A stretch of DNA of 26,843 nt from Firmicutes bacterium UBA4874 (GCA_002399435.1 DHDO01000079.1:35894-62736); one strand, 5' to 3'. Counted from the stretch's first letter, positions 1 to 8,423 are shown. Notes: a model not told the origin generated them from the sequence alone. Program-made: numbers and translations.

Positions 1-778
1 TGTTCCCCTCCCCGCGGATGTGGCAGGTCAGAATCCGGCCCATTTTTGCCGCTTCCCGAACCAGTTCTGCAAACTCTTCCGTGGTGGAATAGCACTCCGG
101 GACATACATGATCCCCGCAGACACACCAAAGGCACCGGCTTCCAGCGCTTCCCGCAGATATCCCTTCGCCCGGTCCATTTCCGACGGGGTAAAAGGTGTT
201 TTTTCAAATCCCTTTGCCGCAATCTTCACGGCACCGGTTCCGATCATCTGTCCCACATGAAGAACCGGATTCGCATCCTCCAATGCTTTCCTATATTCGG
301 GAAACCCGGAAAACTTCATCCACTCCGGAGCTTTCCCGAGACACGGCTCAATGAAATCCAGCATCTGCTGCCCGGTATCCTTCGTATACGGAAAGGGCGA
401 CATGCCGCAGTTCCCGCCGAGAACCGCCGTAATCCCCTGCGCCAGTTCCAGGTTGCCGAAATCCGGATCCGAGACGGCGGCGATGTCGCAATGCCGGTGG
501 GAATCAATAAAACCAGGCGTCACCGCTTTTTTGCCGGCATCCATCACCCAGTCGGGATTCCATTCATTGTATGTATCGGTTGTCTTTTCATTGTACGTAT
601 CGGTTGTCTTTTCATTGTACGTATCGATTGCTTTTTTATGAGCTTCCTCTTTATCGGCAGGAATTCCCTGTCGGACACGGATTGCCGCGATCCGGTCGTT
701 TTCGATCAGAATATCCCCGTTATAAGCCTTTCCGCCGCTGCCGTCATAAATCATGCCGTCCTCTATCATGATCCTCAC
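1..778 (-). CDS. N-acyl-D-amino-acid deacylase-type amidohydrolase (partial, C-terminus outside window)
   Basis: A metal-dependent amidohydrolase of the D-aminoacylase group, which hydrolyses N-acyl-D-amino acids; only the first 259 residues are in the window. Seen: the N-terminal beta-strand region (DGSGG, then GDILIENDRIAAI), the HxH metal motif SHRHCD (H94, H96; family members more often have HTH), the Cys-containing GGNCGMSP motif (C124, equivalent to the metal-bridging Cys of D-aminoacylase), and CHIRGEG near the left edge (H253, likely another metal ligand). The GTG at 778 is preferred because a GGGGGGAGAG ribosome site lies 6 nt upstream; ATG at 769 is an alternative. Between the first sheet and the HxH motif there is a charged insertion containing three copies of DTYNE, encoded by a 24-bp tandem repeat. 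It is the last visible gene of the cluster, 95 nt after the GH2 gene, with its own candidate promoter. Its substrate is unknown; no signal peptide is seen, so it is probably cytoplasmic. Confidence 0.88.
   Translation of the reverse strand, partial: MRIMIEDGMIYDGSGGKAYNGDILIENDRIAAIRVRQGIPADKEEAHKKAIDTYNEKTTDTYNEKTTDTYNEWNPDWVMDAGKKAVTPGFIDSHRHCDIAAVSDPDFGNLELAQGITAVLGGNCGMSPFPYTKDTGQQMLDFIEPCLGKAPEWMKFSGFPEYRKALEDANPVLHVGQMIGTGAVKIAAKGFEKTPFTPSEMDRAKGYLREALEAGAFGVSAGIMYVPECYSTTEEFAELVREAAKMGRILTCHIRGEGN
563..625 (-). repeat. In-frame 24-bp tandem repeat inside the amidohydrolase gene
   Basis: Two identical 24-bp units (602-625 and 578-601) are followed by a partial third copy (563-577) differing by one base. 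On the coding strand each unit encodes DTYNEKTT, and the third encodes DTYNE then Trp. The array lies in a loop between the N-terminal beta-sheet and the HxH metal motif, where related enzymes usually have only about ten residues. The identity of the units suggests recent slipped-strand duplication. Confidence 0.95.
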
Positions 779-817
779 AGAAACCTCTCCCCCCATCTTT
801 TTTCCCCGTCTCTTCCG

Positions 818-846
818 ATTATACCATCCTGTTTCAAATTACGAAA
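818..846 (-). promoter_or_regulatory. Candidate extended -10 promoter for the amidohydrolase gene
   Basis: On the minus strand a perfect TATAAT (818-823) is preceded by TGG, which gives an extended -10 (TGnTATAAT). Seventeen bases upstream is TTTCGT (841-846), a weak -35, which an extended -10 can tolerate. The -10 is about 40 nt upstream of the GTG start. The promoter lies entirely inside a long inverted repeat, so it could be operator-controlled. No transcript evidence exists. Confidence 0.45.
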
Positions 847-861
847 CCCAGGATGGTATAA
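819..861. promoter_or_regulatory. Long inverted repeat between the GH2 and amidohydrolase genes
   Basis: A perfect 13-bp stem, TTATACCATCCTG (819-831) with CAGGATGGTATAA (849-861), is extended inward by TTTC/GAAA (832-835, 843-846) across a 2-nt bulge, leaving a 7-nt loop. Neither side is followed by a T-run, so it is not a classical terminator. It covers the candidate -10/-35 region of the amidohydrolase gene and could be an operator. In RNA it would form a stable intercistronic hairpin. Confidence 0.8.
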
Positions 862-873
862 CGGCTTAAAAAG

Positions 874-3800
874 TTATTTGCGTAAATTTTCCACAAAACA
901 GGGTGCAAAGCCATAGCGGCCGGAATAGGCGCCGTACAGGGTCATGCCTCCTTCATCACAGCAAAAGCGCAGGGTATGTGTTCCTCTGTCCAGTCCATCC
1001 GGGACCGGCACTTCAAAGCGCTCCCCGTAGCCAAGCCGGCCGGTCCTGCCATAATGATACGGATCGCCGCCCTGCATGGCATTGGAAAAGAGGCCGCGTT
1101 CGTCCGAAGGGTCGTCTGCCGGCGCGATGGTTTGCAGGAGTTTCCCATCCAGATGGATTTCAATATGGCTCCCATGAAGACGTTCATCGGTTACCTTTAC
1201 GGCATTCTTCCCCTCCCTGGCACCGGCTTCCAGAATGAGTACAACATTCGCCGCGGATCGTTCCAACGTAAATGAATATTCCAGGGATCCGTGCCCATGA
1301 ACGGCAACGGCCGAAGCCCCGCCGCAGCTTTCTTCAAACAGATAACCGCCCTGTGCGCTCCGATAGTTTTCCACAGAAATCTCAGCCAGTTTCCCTATAC
1401 TGTCCCGAACATTGTGCACGCAAAGCTGAACATAGTTGCGGCACAGAACGGTTTTCCCGTCCTTTATTTCCGCAAACAAATAAGCGCCCCGGATGGTTTC
1501 GGGAACGATCATTTCAAAAGCAGCCTGTTTTTCCACAGCAAACGGCGTGAAATCCACAGCCGTATCCCGGGAAAACAAATCCGGCAGGTATCGCCCCATC
1601 GTGTCGATCCCTGTTACCGAAATGTGAAGGATCGGCTTTTTCACGATTTTCCATGAAAAATGGGAAGTATAAAGATCCACAGATACGGTTTCACCGGGCC
1701 CGGCATAAAAGATGCGGTTCTGATCCCAGACCACCATGTCCATGTTGTTGACCATATCATAGCCGACGGGATTCCCATCCGAATCCACGTATCCATAATC
1801 CCGCTCCCATCGTTCCGCGGTCAGTGGACCGGAATCCTCCGTCTCATGGGATGCCACGTTCATGCGCACATATCCGGCAATCTTCTGAAACATGCGCAGC
1901 TGCATGTCAATGCCGTTGATATGAAGAAATTCACTGACCAGAACCGGCCGGCCGGTCTGCACCGCTTCCCCGATGGCATGGGGCGAGTGACTGTGATGAA
2001 TGCAGTTGTAGGTGGAACCCGGATAGCAGGCCCGGACGAGCTTTTCCCAGCGCTTTTTGGCATCCCAATGCCCCGCGGGATAGATATGAAAGTCATTCAG
2101 CTCACACGCGGCGGTTTTCCCATATCCGGAATTGTCACAAACCAGAACGTGGGGCCAGGCCTGCTTTGTTTCACGGGCAACCTCTTCCAGAAAACGGGAT
2201 TTCAGTTCATTTTCCCATGGCGTCCGGTTGTGGGTACCAGTGATGCCCCAGGATTCGTTGATGCTGGATACCATGAGGATGGAGGGATGATTGTGCAGCC
2301 GGGACAGCATGCCGGTCATTTCCCGGCGATATGCCGTCTGCCAGTTCGGATTTTCCGGTTCCGCATAAAAGTTGGACGGATGCTCGGTCCAGACGGGCAG
2401 CCCTGCGCGGTCGCATTCGTAATACCAAAGCGGTTCGTTTTCCTTGATGTGAACACGGGACACGTTGTATCCATAGGCAAGGGTCCGGTTGATGTCATAA
2501 GCGATGGATCCCCGTACTCCCTGAAGACCTTCCTTTCCAAAACTACGGTATGTGTAAATGCCGAATGGGTTGTAGCACTGATCCAGAACCCCAAGCACAT
2601 AGAACGGCCGGTTGTTCAGGTATACATACTGATACTGCTCCTCCGGGTCCCGGGTCTCCTCCGGGCTGTGCCCGGGCAGCCATTTCGTTTCCACCTTGCG
2701 GAGCCCGACATAGCTTTTTACGGCATCGGCCTGTTTTCCGGAAACAAAAAGCCTTGCCTCCGCTTGGTAAAGACGCCCTTCCCGGTATTGCCAAAGCTCC
2801 GGGTCCGCGACAGGGATTGCCGCCTGTCCTCTGCCATGCAAAAGGGGAATATCCGCCTCAAAGGTTCTGCCGGATTCCGGCGCCCTTAGCGACAAATGAA
2901 GTTGTCCATCCTGCCCTTCTTCCACTCCGGCGGCGGATACCGATACCCGCACCATCGCTTCGGTACAGGTTTCCCCGTCGAACTCCAGCTCCGGCGTCAG
3001 GTGAAAGATTTCAATATAGGCGGAGGCACGGTGCTCCAGCCATACACTTTGCCAGATCCCCGGCGCGCTGGAAAACCAGAAAATCTGTTTACCCATATTG
3101 TGGGAGGGGATATCATGAGGATACTGCACCTTTATGACGAGCAAATGCTCCGAACCCGGGGCAAGCCGGCCCAGGTCAAAGGAAAGATCGCTGTATTCGT
3201 CCACCCGCATGCCCTGATACCGGCCGTCCAGCCAGACATTTGTGACGTTGGAGCACGCGCCGATGTGCAGAATGACACCTTCCCCGGCCGGAAAAGATCC
3301 GGGAACGGTGAACCTCCGGCGGTACCAGGCATGCTCCCCGGTCCGGTGATAATTGTTGAACATGGTATTGCTCTCATGAAGGGTGTCTCCGCAGACAAGA
3401 TGCTCTTCCCCGAAGCCCATCAGGGAAGCCCAGGAAAACGGAACCCGGATATGCCGGTCGAACCGGGCATGTTCCGGCTCATACCAGTGTTCCTGAATTC
3501 CGGCGTTATTTGGATCAAACTGGAATTCCCAGGTTCCGTTCAGCTGCAGAAAACCGCTTTCCCTCCGGTCAAACAAAGGGTTGTTGTATTCTTTCCGCGG
3601 ACAGTTCCCTGCGCTTTCCGGAAGAACGGCAAGGGATTCCTCCCGCAGCTGTCCCGGGATACAGGAAACTTCCGTGCCGGAAAACGCATAGCCTTCTGCG
3701 GCGGCGATCAGCATATGGGTGCCGCGGGGTACGTTTCCTATATGAAAGTGCCCCCTTTCATCCGCCCGTGTAAAAAACGTATCGAATCCGGCGATATGCA

Positions 3801-4461
3801 CACCCGCATAAGGTATCGGTGCCTGGGTCGTCCCATCCCGGACGGTGCCGGACAGCTCTCCTGTCGGGGCAAATCCTTCCATGCCGGCCCGGTCCAGATA
3901 GGCGTACCCCGGCATCAGCCGATTCGTCCACGGCAGGGCCTTGAACAAAGCCCTTGCGTCCCCCTGGATCTCCGGGATATCCGCCTCCAGGCAAAGCCTT
4001 CCGTTGACTTCCCCACGATAGGCACACCCGTTTCGCCTCAGGGTCAGCTGTACCGGGAACCCGGGCTGCCACTCCGTCTGCGCGACGATGTACCATTTGG
4101 GCTGGGACGGCATAAAAGCGTCCCCGTTCTGTCCGCCGGAGGGAACGCGCAGCTCAATATGCGTCTCTGTGGCAGCAAGGAGCACATAGTTGGAAAAGCT
4201 GCCGTCCCCTGCATAATATCCCACTGCCGCACCGGAGATTTCCCTGTCCCATCCGGTAAACGTGCCCTGTACACAGCTGGTTTCCTGCAGAAAGCGACGG
4301 CTCAGGAGACAATTTCCTTCGTTCCATCTGTCATGCTCCGGAAGCGCCAGGACCGAATCCCCCACATGCTTTGCGACCTCCGTACACGGACTGGTCATAT
4401 TGCAAAAAACCCAGTGCGCAGGCTGCAGGGACTCCTCCGTAAAATGATCCGTCCAAATCAT
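874..4461 (-). CDS. Large glycoside hydrolase family 2 enzyme with N-terminal accessory domains
   Basis: A GH2-type retaining exo-glycosidase (beta-galactosidase, beta-glucuronidase or related; specificity not readable), about 1195 aa. Residues 1-195 resemble a concanavalin-like beta-sandwich; 200-268 resemble a carboxypeptidase-regulatory-like Ig domain (SGTVRDGTTQAPIPYAGV, then FHIGNVPRGTHML). The GH2 sugar-binding domain (about 300-450, LNGTWEFQFDP) and Ig-like domain follow. The TIM barrel (about 610-910) carries the acid/base in SSINESWG (E736) and the likely nucleophile in VLVSEFLH (E844). A beta-rich C-terminal part ends the protein. No signal peptide is present, so it is probably cytoplasmic. 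Start: AAAGGAG (4471-4477) lies 9 nt from the ATG at 4461; ATG at 4467 (spacing 3) and the longer frame from 4488 are less well placed. It follows the cytoplasmic GH43 gene by a short gap and probably acts on the same imported oligosaccharides. Confidence 0.9.
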   Translation of the reverse strand: MIWTDHFTEESLQPAHWVFCNMTSPCTEVAKHVGDSVLALPEHDRWNEGNCLLSRRFLQETSCVQGTFTGWDREISGAAVGYYAGDGSFSNYVLLAATETHIELRVPSGGQNGDAFMPSQPKWYIVAQTEWQPGFPVQLTLRRNGCAYRGEVNGRLCLEADIPEIQGDARALFKALPWTNRLMPGYAYLDRAGMEGFAPTGELSGTVRDGTTQAPIPYAGVHIAGFDTFFTRADERGHFHIGNVPRGTHMLIAAAEGYAFSGTEVSCIPGQLREESLAVLPESAGNCPRKEYNNPLFDRRESGFLQLNGTWEFQFDPNNAGIQEHWYEPEHARFDRHIRVPFSWASLMGFGEEHLVCGDTLHESNTMFNNYHRTGEHAWYRRRFTVPGSFPAGEGVILHIGACSNVTNVWLDGRYQGMRVDEYSDLSFDLGRLAPGSEHLLVIKVQYPHDIPSHNMGKQIFWFSSAPGIWQSVWLEHRASAYIEIFHLTPELEFDGETCTEAMVRVSVSAAGVEEGQDGQLHLSLRAPESGRTFEADIPLLHGRGQAAIPVADPELWQYREGRLYQAEARLFVSGKQADAVKSYVGLRKVETKWLPGHSPEETRDPEEQYQYVYLNNRPFYVLGVLDQCYNPFGIYTYRSFGKEGLQGVRGSIAYDINRTLAYGYNVSRVHIKENEPLWYYECDRAGLPVWTEHPSNFYAEPENPNWQTAYRREMTGMLSRLHNHPSILMVSSINESWGITGTHNRTPWENELKSRFLEEVARETKQAWPHVLVCDNSGYGKTAACELNDFHIYPAGHWDAKKRWEKLVRACYPGSTYNCIHHSHSPHAIGEAVQTGRPVLVSEFLHINGIDMQLRMFQKIAGYVRMNVASHETEDSGPLTAERWERDYGYVDSDGNPVGYDMVNNMDMVVWDQNRIFYAGPGETVSVDLYTSHFSWKIVKKPILHISVTGIDTMGRYLPDLFSRDTAVDFTPFAVEKQAAFEMIVPETIRGAYLFAEIKDGKTVLCRNYVQLCVHNVRDSIGKLAEISVENYRSAQGGYLFEESCGGASAVAVHGHGSLEYSFTLERSAANVVLILEAGAREGKNAVKVTDERLHGSHIEIHLDGKLLQTIAPADDPSDERGLFSNAMQGGDPYHYGRTGRLGYGERFEVPVPDGLDRGTHTLRFCCDEGGMTLYGAYSGRYGFAPCFVENLRK

Positions 4462-4470
4462 ATCCATGCT

Positions 4471-4477
4471 CTCCTTT
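4471..4477 (-). promoter_or_regulatory. Ribosome binding site deciding the GH2 start
   Basis: AAAGGAG on the minus strand, 9 nt from the ATG at 4461 and 3 nt from the ATG at 4467. It lies inside the longer open frame that starts at 4488, which argues against that longer start. A 12-bp palindrome, ATCTTCGAAGAT (4489-4500), sits just upstream, between the preceding stop codon and this site. Confidence 0.7.
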
Positions 4478-4511
4478 CGTGCATTCACATCTTCGAAGAT
4501 TTAATTACCCG

Positions 4512-6749
4512 TTATTTCAGATCAAAGCGGACGCGTGAAAAGGTAACGCGCGCCCCAAAGGAACCCACCGCTGCCACTCCGTAGGGCAGGGAATCATCGT
4601 CCACAGCCGAGATGACATATTTCCCGTTTACGGATGCCGTGATCTCATTCCCCCGGATCTCCGCACGGATCCGGCAGGAAGTCTCCGGCAAAATGGGAAA
4701 GCGGGCCTGGGCCAGCACTTTTTTATCAAAGTTCATACGCCAGATAAATACGTGGTTTCCGTCAAACCCAACATAATATCCCCGATGACCGATCCATACC
4801 TGATCCGGATAGAAGGAATTTTCACTGACACGGAGAAAAATGCCTGCGGAACGACGGATCTCATCCCCGCGGAAAACAACATCAGCCTCCATGCACTCCT
4901 CGGTATGAAACCGGGACCCAAACTGACACAGGGCGTGACCCGGACGGTCCATCTGCAGCCCTTCCATCCGGTCAATGCAGATGTCCCCTTCGATTTGCTC
5001 CGTGTTTTTACACAGCGTAAGGCCGCTGAATTCCTCGGCGAAAGGTTTCTCCACCGGGAAAAGATCAAATCCGCGCAGCTGCAGTGCCCCGCTTAGAACC
5101 GTCAGGGTCCATTCCTGGCACCCTTTCTTCAGGGCAGCCGTGCCAAGCCCCACCCGTTGAAGGGCCGGCTGAACGGAAAACTCCCTTTGTCCTTTTCCCT
5201 GTCCTTTCTCTGATTCCACGCACCACTCCACTTTGGTATCGCCAAAGGACTGCAGAGTGGCCTGAAGATGATACCGTGCTTCCCGGGTCACGTTGATCCG
5301 GTAACGGACGCTCTCTCCGGCATGCAGGATCCGCCGTGTTTCCTCCTGCGGACAGGCCAGTGCTTCGCCGCCGCTGCCGGGCAGTGCCGTCATGCAGCCC
5401 AGATAACCGGGGATATGCTGATAATGCTCCCTGTCGCTGGATTGGTGAACATGATGGGTAAATGCCACATAAGATGTACGCAGCGCATCCTTCGTTCCGA
5501 TCCGCCCGGCAGGGGAAACTGTCGAAATGCATCCCTTGCGCATCCGGTCCACAAAAAAGGTAATGTTTTCTTCGTCTCCCTCCATCCTCAGGGTATGCAG
5601 CACATCCTGCCGAAAGCCTTTAAAAAGAGGTGCTTCAAAAAGACAGCTCCGGCTGCCGTCCTTCACGGAAAAGATGCGGAGCTCCCCGTCACAGGGCATC
5701 ACTTCGAGATAATTGGACACATCCTGCCAGGCAAAAACAGCGGCGCCATTTTCTCCCGGCAAAAACGTGATTTCCGCTGTTCCACACGGGGACATTTCCC
5801 CTTTGGAGAGCACAAACGTATTTTTATGCAGGAACAGCCGGGAATCCGGGCCCTCATCCGCCCAGCCATAAAAATCCGGCAGCTCCGGCACCGGCGTTTC
5901 CGAAAGGCTCGGCCCGCTTACATACAGTTCATCCCCGTTGAACAGCATGCGGTCCATGTGAACAAACCGGCCGTGCCGGCGGATCCCATGGCTGGCGTCC
6001 TTCGGCTCCATCCGGAAGCTGTGATAGAAAATCCAGTAGCTGTCCAGATCCGGACCGATCACCGTGGAGGAATGTCCCAGGCTTCCATATTCATATGCCG
6101 AGTTGACCAGCAGTGTTTTATTCCGCGGTATCCGGAACGGGCCCAGCGGACCCTCGCTGCTGTATGCATAGTCCACACGGTAGGCCCGGGAGTGCAGGTG
6201 ATTGCCTGTCATGGTAATGTAGTATTTGTTTCCGCGCAGAAAAACCCCGGGGCCTTCCGTCCAGTGCCCCATGGAAGTGCCGTACAGCTCCTGACCGGGA
6301 TGCAGGGTTCCGTCCGGATCCATGCGGTGCCCGTATATGGAGGGATACTCCGCATGATAGAAATAAAGCGACCCATCATTGTCCGCAAACATGGAACCGT
6401 CAATGGTCTGACCGAGATTTCCCGTCAGCTTTCGGTACGGGCCTCCGGGTGAATCGGAAACAAAGATGTAATGTCCTTCCCCGTCCGGGGATCCGACGAG
6501 AAAAAATGTACCGTTGTAATAAAAGATCTCCGGTGCATACATATGGTGCAGCAATGCATCGGGAGCTATATTCCCCAGGAAACTCCACGTCGTCATATCC
6601 GTGGATTCCCATAATAGGACACCCTGCTTTTCCCCGCCGGGGGAAGGGCACAGATAATACCGCCCGTTAAACCGAAAAACAAATGGATCGCCGAGCCCCT
6701 GCTCCGGATCCTGCCCGGGCAGTGAAAGAGGATTCTGATATGTTTTCAT
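4512..6749 (-). CDS. Cytoplasmic glycoside hydrolase family 43 protein
   Basis: A GH43 five-bladed propeller enzyme of 745 aa (arabinofuranosidase, xylosidase or arabinanase range; substrate not readable). All three catalytic acids of the family are visible: base D21 in GLGDPF, pKa-modulating D117 in TIDGSMF, and acid E165 in HWTEGPG. A conserved GHSSTVIGPDLDS stretch follows the propeller core. The C-terminal half looks like beta-sandwich modules: a CBM6-like segment and a final concanavalin-like domain with IFLRVSENSF and YYVGFDGNHVFIW. No signal peptide. The ATG at 6749 is chosen because AAAGGA lies 8 nt upstream; the longer frame from 6797 has no such site. Architecture and motifs closely match the lipoprotein GH43 at 10452-13010, so the two are paralogues in different compartments. 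Confidence 0.92.
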   Translation of the reverse strand: MKTYQNPLSLPGQDPEQGLGDPFVFRFNGRYYLCPSPGGEKQGVLLWESTDMTTWSFLGNIAPDALLHHMYAPEIFYYNGTFFLVGSPDGEGHYIFVSDSPGGPYRKLTGNLGQTIDGSMFADNDGSLYFYHAEYPSIYGHRMDPDGTLHPGQELYGTSMGHWTEGPGVFLRGNKYYITMTGNHLHSRAYRVDYAYSSEGPLGPFRIPRNKTLLVNSAYEYGSLGHSSTVIGPDLDSYWIFYHSFRMEPKDASHGIRRHGRFVHMDRMLFNGDELYVSGPSLSETPVPELPDFYGWADEGPDSRLFLHKNTFVLSKGEMSPCGTAEITFLPGENGAAVFAWQDVSNYLEVMPCDGELRIFSVKDGSRSCLFEAPLFKGFRQDVLHTLRMEGDEENITFFVDRMRKGCISTVSPAGRIGTKDALRTSYVAFTHHVHQSSDREHYQHIPGYLGCMTALPGSGGEALACPQEETRRILHAGESVRYRINVTREARYHLQATLQSFGDTKVEWCVESEKGQGKGQREFSVQPALQRVGLGTAALKKGCQEWTLTVLSGALQLRGFDLFPVEKPFAEEFSGLTLCKNTEQIEGDICIDRMEGLQMDRPGHALCQFGSRFHTEECMEADVVFRGDEIRRSAGIFLRVSENSFYPDQVWIGHRGYYVGFDGNHVFIWRMNFDKKVLAQARFPILPETSCRIRAEIRGNEITASVNGKYVISAVDDDSLPYGVAAVGSFGARVTFSRVRFDLK

Positions 6750-6788
6750 ATGCGACGTCCTTTCGCAATTTATTAATTTATATGGAAC

Positions 6789-6806
6789 GGACCCCAAAAG
6801 GGGCCC
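6789..6806. other. Short G+C-rich hairpin between the binding-protein and GH43 genes
   Basis: On minus-strand RNA, GGGCCCC and GGGGUCC form a 7-bp stem (one G-U pair) around a UUUU loop. It lies in the 106-nt gap after the third binding-protein gene. No U-run follows, so it is more likely an mRNA-stabilising or processing hairpin than a full terminator. Its function is inference. Confidence 0.55.
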
Positions 6807-6822
6807 GCATCGGTTCTGTTTA

Positions 6823-6866
6823 TTCCTATGTCCTCTGTTCCTATGTCTTCTGTGACTATGACTTTG
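6823..6866. repeat. Imperfect 15-bp tandem repeat at the end of a binding-protein gene
   Basis: Two near-identical units (6823-6837 and 6838-6852, core TTCCTATGTC, differing at one base) are followed by a more diverged third (6853-6866). The array spans the stop codon (6856-6858) of the binding-protein gene and runs into the gap behind it. Confidence 0.75.
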
Positions 6867-8319
6867 ATTTTTTGGGGGATTTCAGCTGATCGCTGACGCC
6901 TTTGACCGCATCCTTGAACTGCCTGGACATCTGGTCGACGGCTTTCTTCACGGAAAGTTTTCCCACCAGCACGGACTGGATCGAGTTTTCTTCAATATCC
7001 GCAATCTCTCCGGACACAAACGGAATATCCGTATCGGCAAGCTGCCTCGCAACGGAGAGGCTGTCCATCAGTGCCTTATAGAATGCCGGATCGCTGGTTT
7101 TCTTTACAATGTCACGCTCGTAATTCGATGTACGGCACGGATCCATCGTGTATGCGATCTTGATATATTCGCCGTCTTTGGAGGTAACCATTTCGCAGAA
7201 CTTAAACGCCATTTCCTTCTCAGCGCTGTCCCCTGTGATTGCCATGGCCCATCCGCCAAGGGTCGGGCTCTTGCCCGGACAAACCGCATATCCCACTTTC
7301 CCTTTGGTTGGGGAACCTTCCTGATTGCAGGTAAGATACAGCCCCGGCCATTGTTCCATCATGGCTGCGTTTCCCTGGGCGAAATAAGTGTTGGATGTAT
7401 CCCAGTCAAAGGTCAGGACATCTTTGGGAGCGCATTTCAGCAAATCCACCTGAAACTGAAGGGCTTTTACCCCGCTGCCGTTCGTAAAGCCCGGCTCAAA
7501 ATTGTTGCCAACTTCCTTTCCGCCGTAATAACCAAGCCGGTTGAACCAGGAAAAACGGCTGTTGGGCTTGCTCATCATGCTGGAATATCCATACTGAACC
7601 GGGGAATCCGCATTCATGGATTTGGTAAAGAATTTGGCGACTTCCAGCATTTCCTCCGGTGTTTCCGGAACGGTCAGATCCCGTCCGTTCTTTGCCTTAA
7701 AGTTCTTTTTCTGCGTTTCATCCTCAAAAAGGTCCTTGCGGTAAAAAAGCATCTGCGCATCCGGCTTGAAGGGAAGCGCAACAGTCATATGATTGTAGTT
7801 TGCGTAAGTATCGTACAGGCCGTGAAGAAAATCGTCCGGATCGTACCCCGGGCTTGCCTTGGAGCTGAGCATTTTTGTTAAGTCTGCAAGCAGTCCGGAA
7901 TAGGCAAACGAATGGATATAGGCAATGGGCATGACAATCACGTCAAACTGGCCGCCGGTATTGAGAGCCATCTGTGCCTTTTCAAACAACTGGTCCGGGA
8001 AAGACTGTATTTCCACTTCACCGCCGGTCAGTTCATGAAACAGCTGTTTGTATACCTTCATACTTTTTTCATAGTCCCCGGCGCTGGTGGCGACGACAAT
8101 CTTCCGACCCTTGTACATACCGGGCTTCAGTGTGCCGTCCAGATCAAGATTTTTCAGCATCGGATATTTCTTTAAAACCGAACCCTTTACCGGGGCTTCG
8201 GAAGCTCCCGGGGTTGCCGTGGCGCCGGGCTTTTTGTTGGAAGTGCCGGATTTACATGCCGCAGCAGACAGCAGCAGCATACACAGCAAAACGGCTAAAA
8301 TGGATTTCCACTTTTTCAT
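6856..8319 (-). CDS. ABC sugar importer solute-binding lipoprotein (third system)
   Basis: A family 1 extracellular solute-binding protein of 487 aa, predicted to capture oligosaccharides outside the cell and deliver them to the two permeases encoded just upstream. The N-terminus has positive residues, a hydrophobic helix and a lipobox-like end (SAAAC, Cys22; Ala at -3 is less typical than Leu), followed by a Lys/Gly/Ser/Thr/Pro linker. Family-like features include FDVIVMPIAYIHSFAYSGLL, the GGWAMAITGDS segment and a KEMAFKFCEM helix. ATG 8319 follows AGGTG by 8 nt; a TTG at 8322 is an alternative. A G+C-rich stem-loop precedes the gene and a hairpin follows it, as is common around binding-protein genes that are expressed more highly than their permeases. 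Confidence 0.92.
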   Translation of the reverse strand: MKKWKSILAVLLCMLLLSAAACKSGTSNKKPGATATPGASEAPVKGSVLKKYPMLKNLDLDGTLKPGMYKGRKIVVATSAGDYEKSMKVYKQLFHELTGGEVEIQSFPDQLFEKAQMALNTGGQFDVIVMPIAYIHSFAYSGLLADLTKMLSSKASPGYDPDDFLHGLYDTYANYNHMTVALPFKPDAQMLFYRKDLFEDETQKKNFKAKNGRDLTVPETPEEMLEVAKFFTKSMNADSPVQYGYSSMMSKPNSRFSWFNRLGYYGGKEVGNNFEPGFTNGSGVKALQFQVDLLKCAPKDVLTFDWDTSNTYFAQGNAAMMEQWPGLYLTCNQEGSPTKGKVGYAVCPGKSPTLGGWAMAITGDSAEKEMAFKFCEMVTSKDGEYIKIAYTMDPCRTSNYERDIVKKTSDPAFYKALMDSLSVARQLADTDIPFVSGEIADIEENSIQSVLVGKLSVKKAVDQMSRQFKDAVKGVSDQLKSPKKSKS

Positions 8320-8385
8320 CAATGATTCACCTCTCCTGTTATCATTTTGCTAACATGGATTTTATAATATGATCGACATCCTTTT

Positions 8386-8410
8386 GGCCCCGCCTGCCGG
8401 CCGGGCTGCC
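8386..8410. other. G+C-rich potential stem-loop upstream of the third binding-protein gene
   Basis: The minus strand can pair GGC and CCCG with CGGG and GCC (a 7-bp stem with a 2-nt bulge, 9-nt loop). It sits in the 104-nt gap between the permease stop and the binding-protein start. No T-run follows. It may shape relative expression of permease and binding protein. Confidence 0.35.
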
Positions 8411-8423
8411 CTTTCAAATGCAG

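Noticed and set aside
819..861. Rho-independent terminator after the GH2 gene
   Set aside because: The stem is strong, but no T-run follows on either strand, and the sequence contains a perfect extended -10 instead.
1660..4584. Long plus-strand open frames (409 and 562 codons) opposite the GH2 gene
   Set aside because: They are antisense to a gene with clear GH2 motifs and conserved catalytic residues; their translations are low-complexity, Pro/Arg/His-rich and without recognisable domains.
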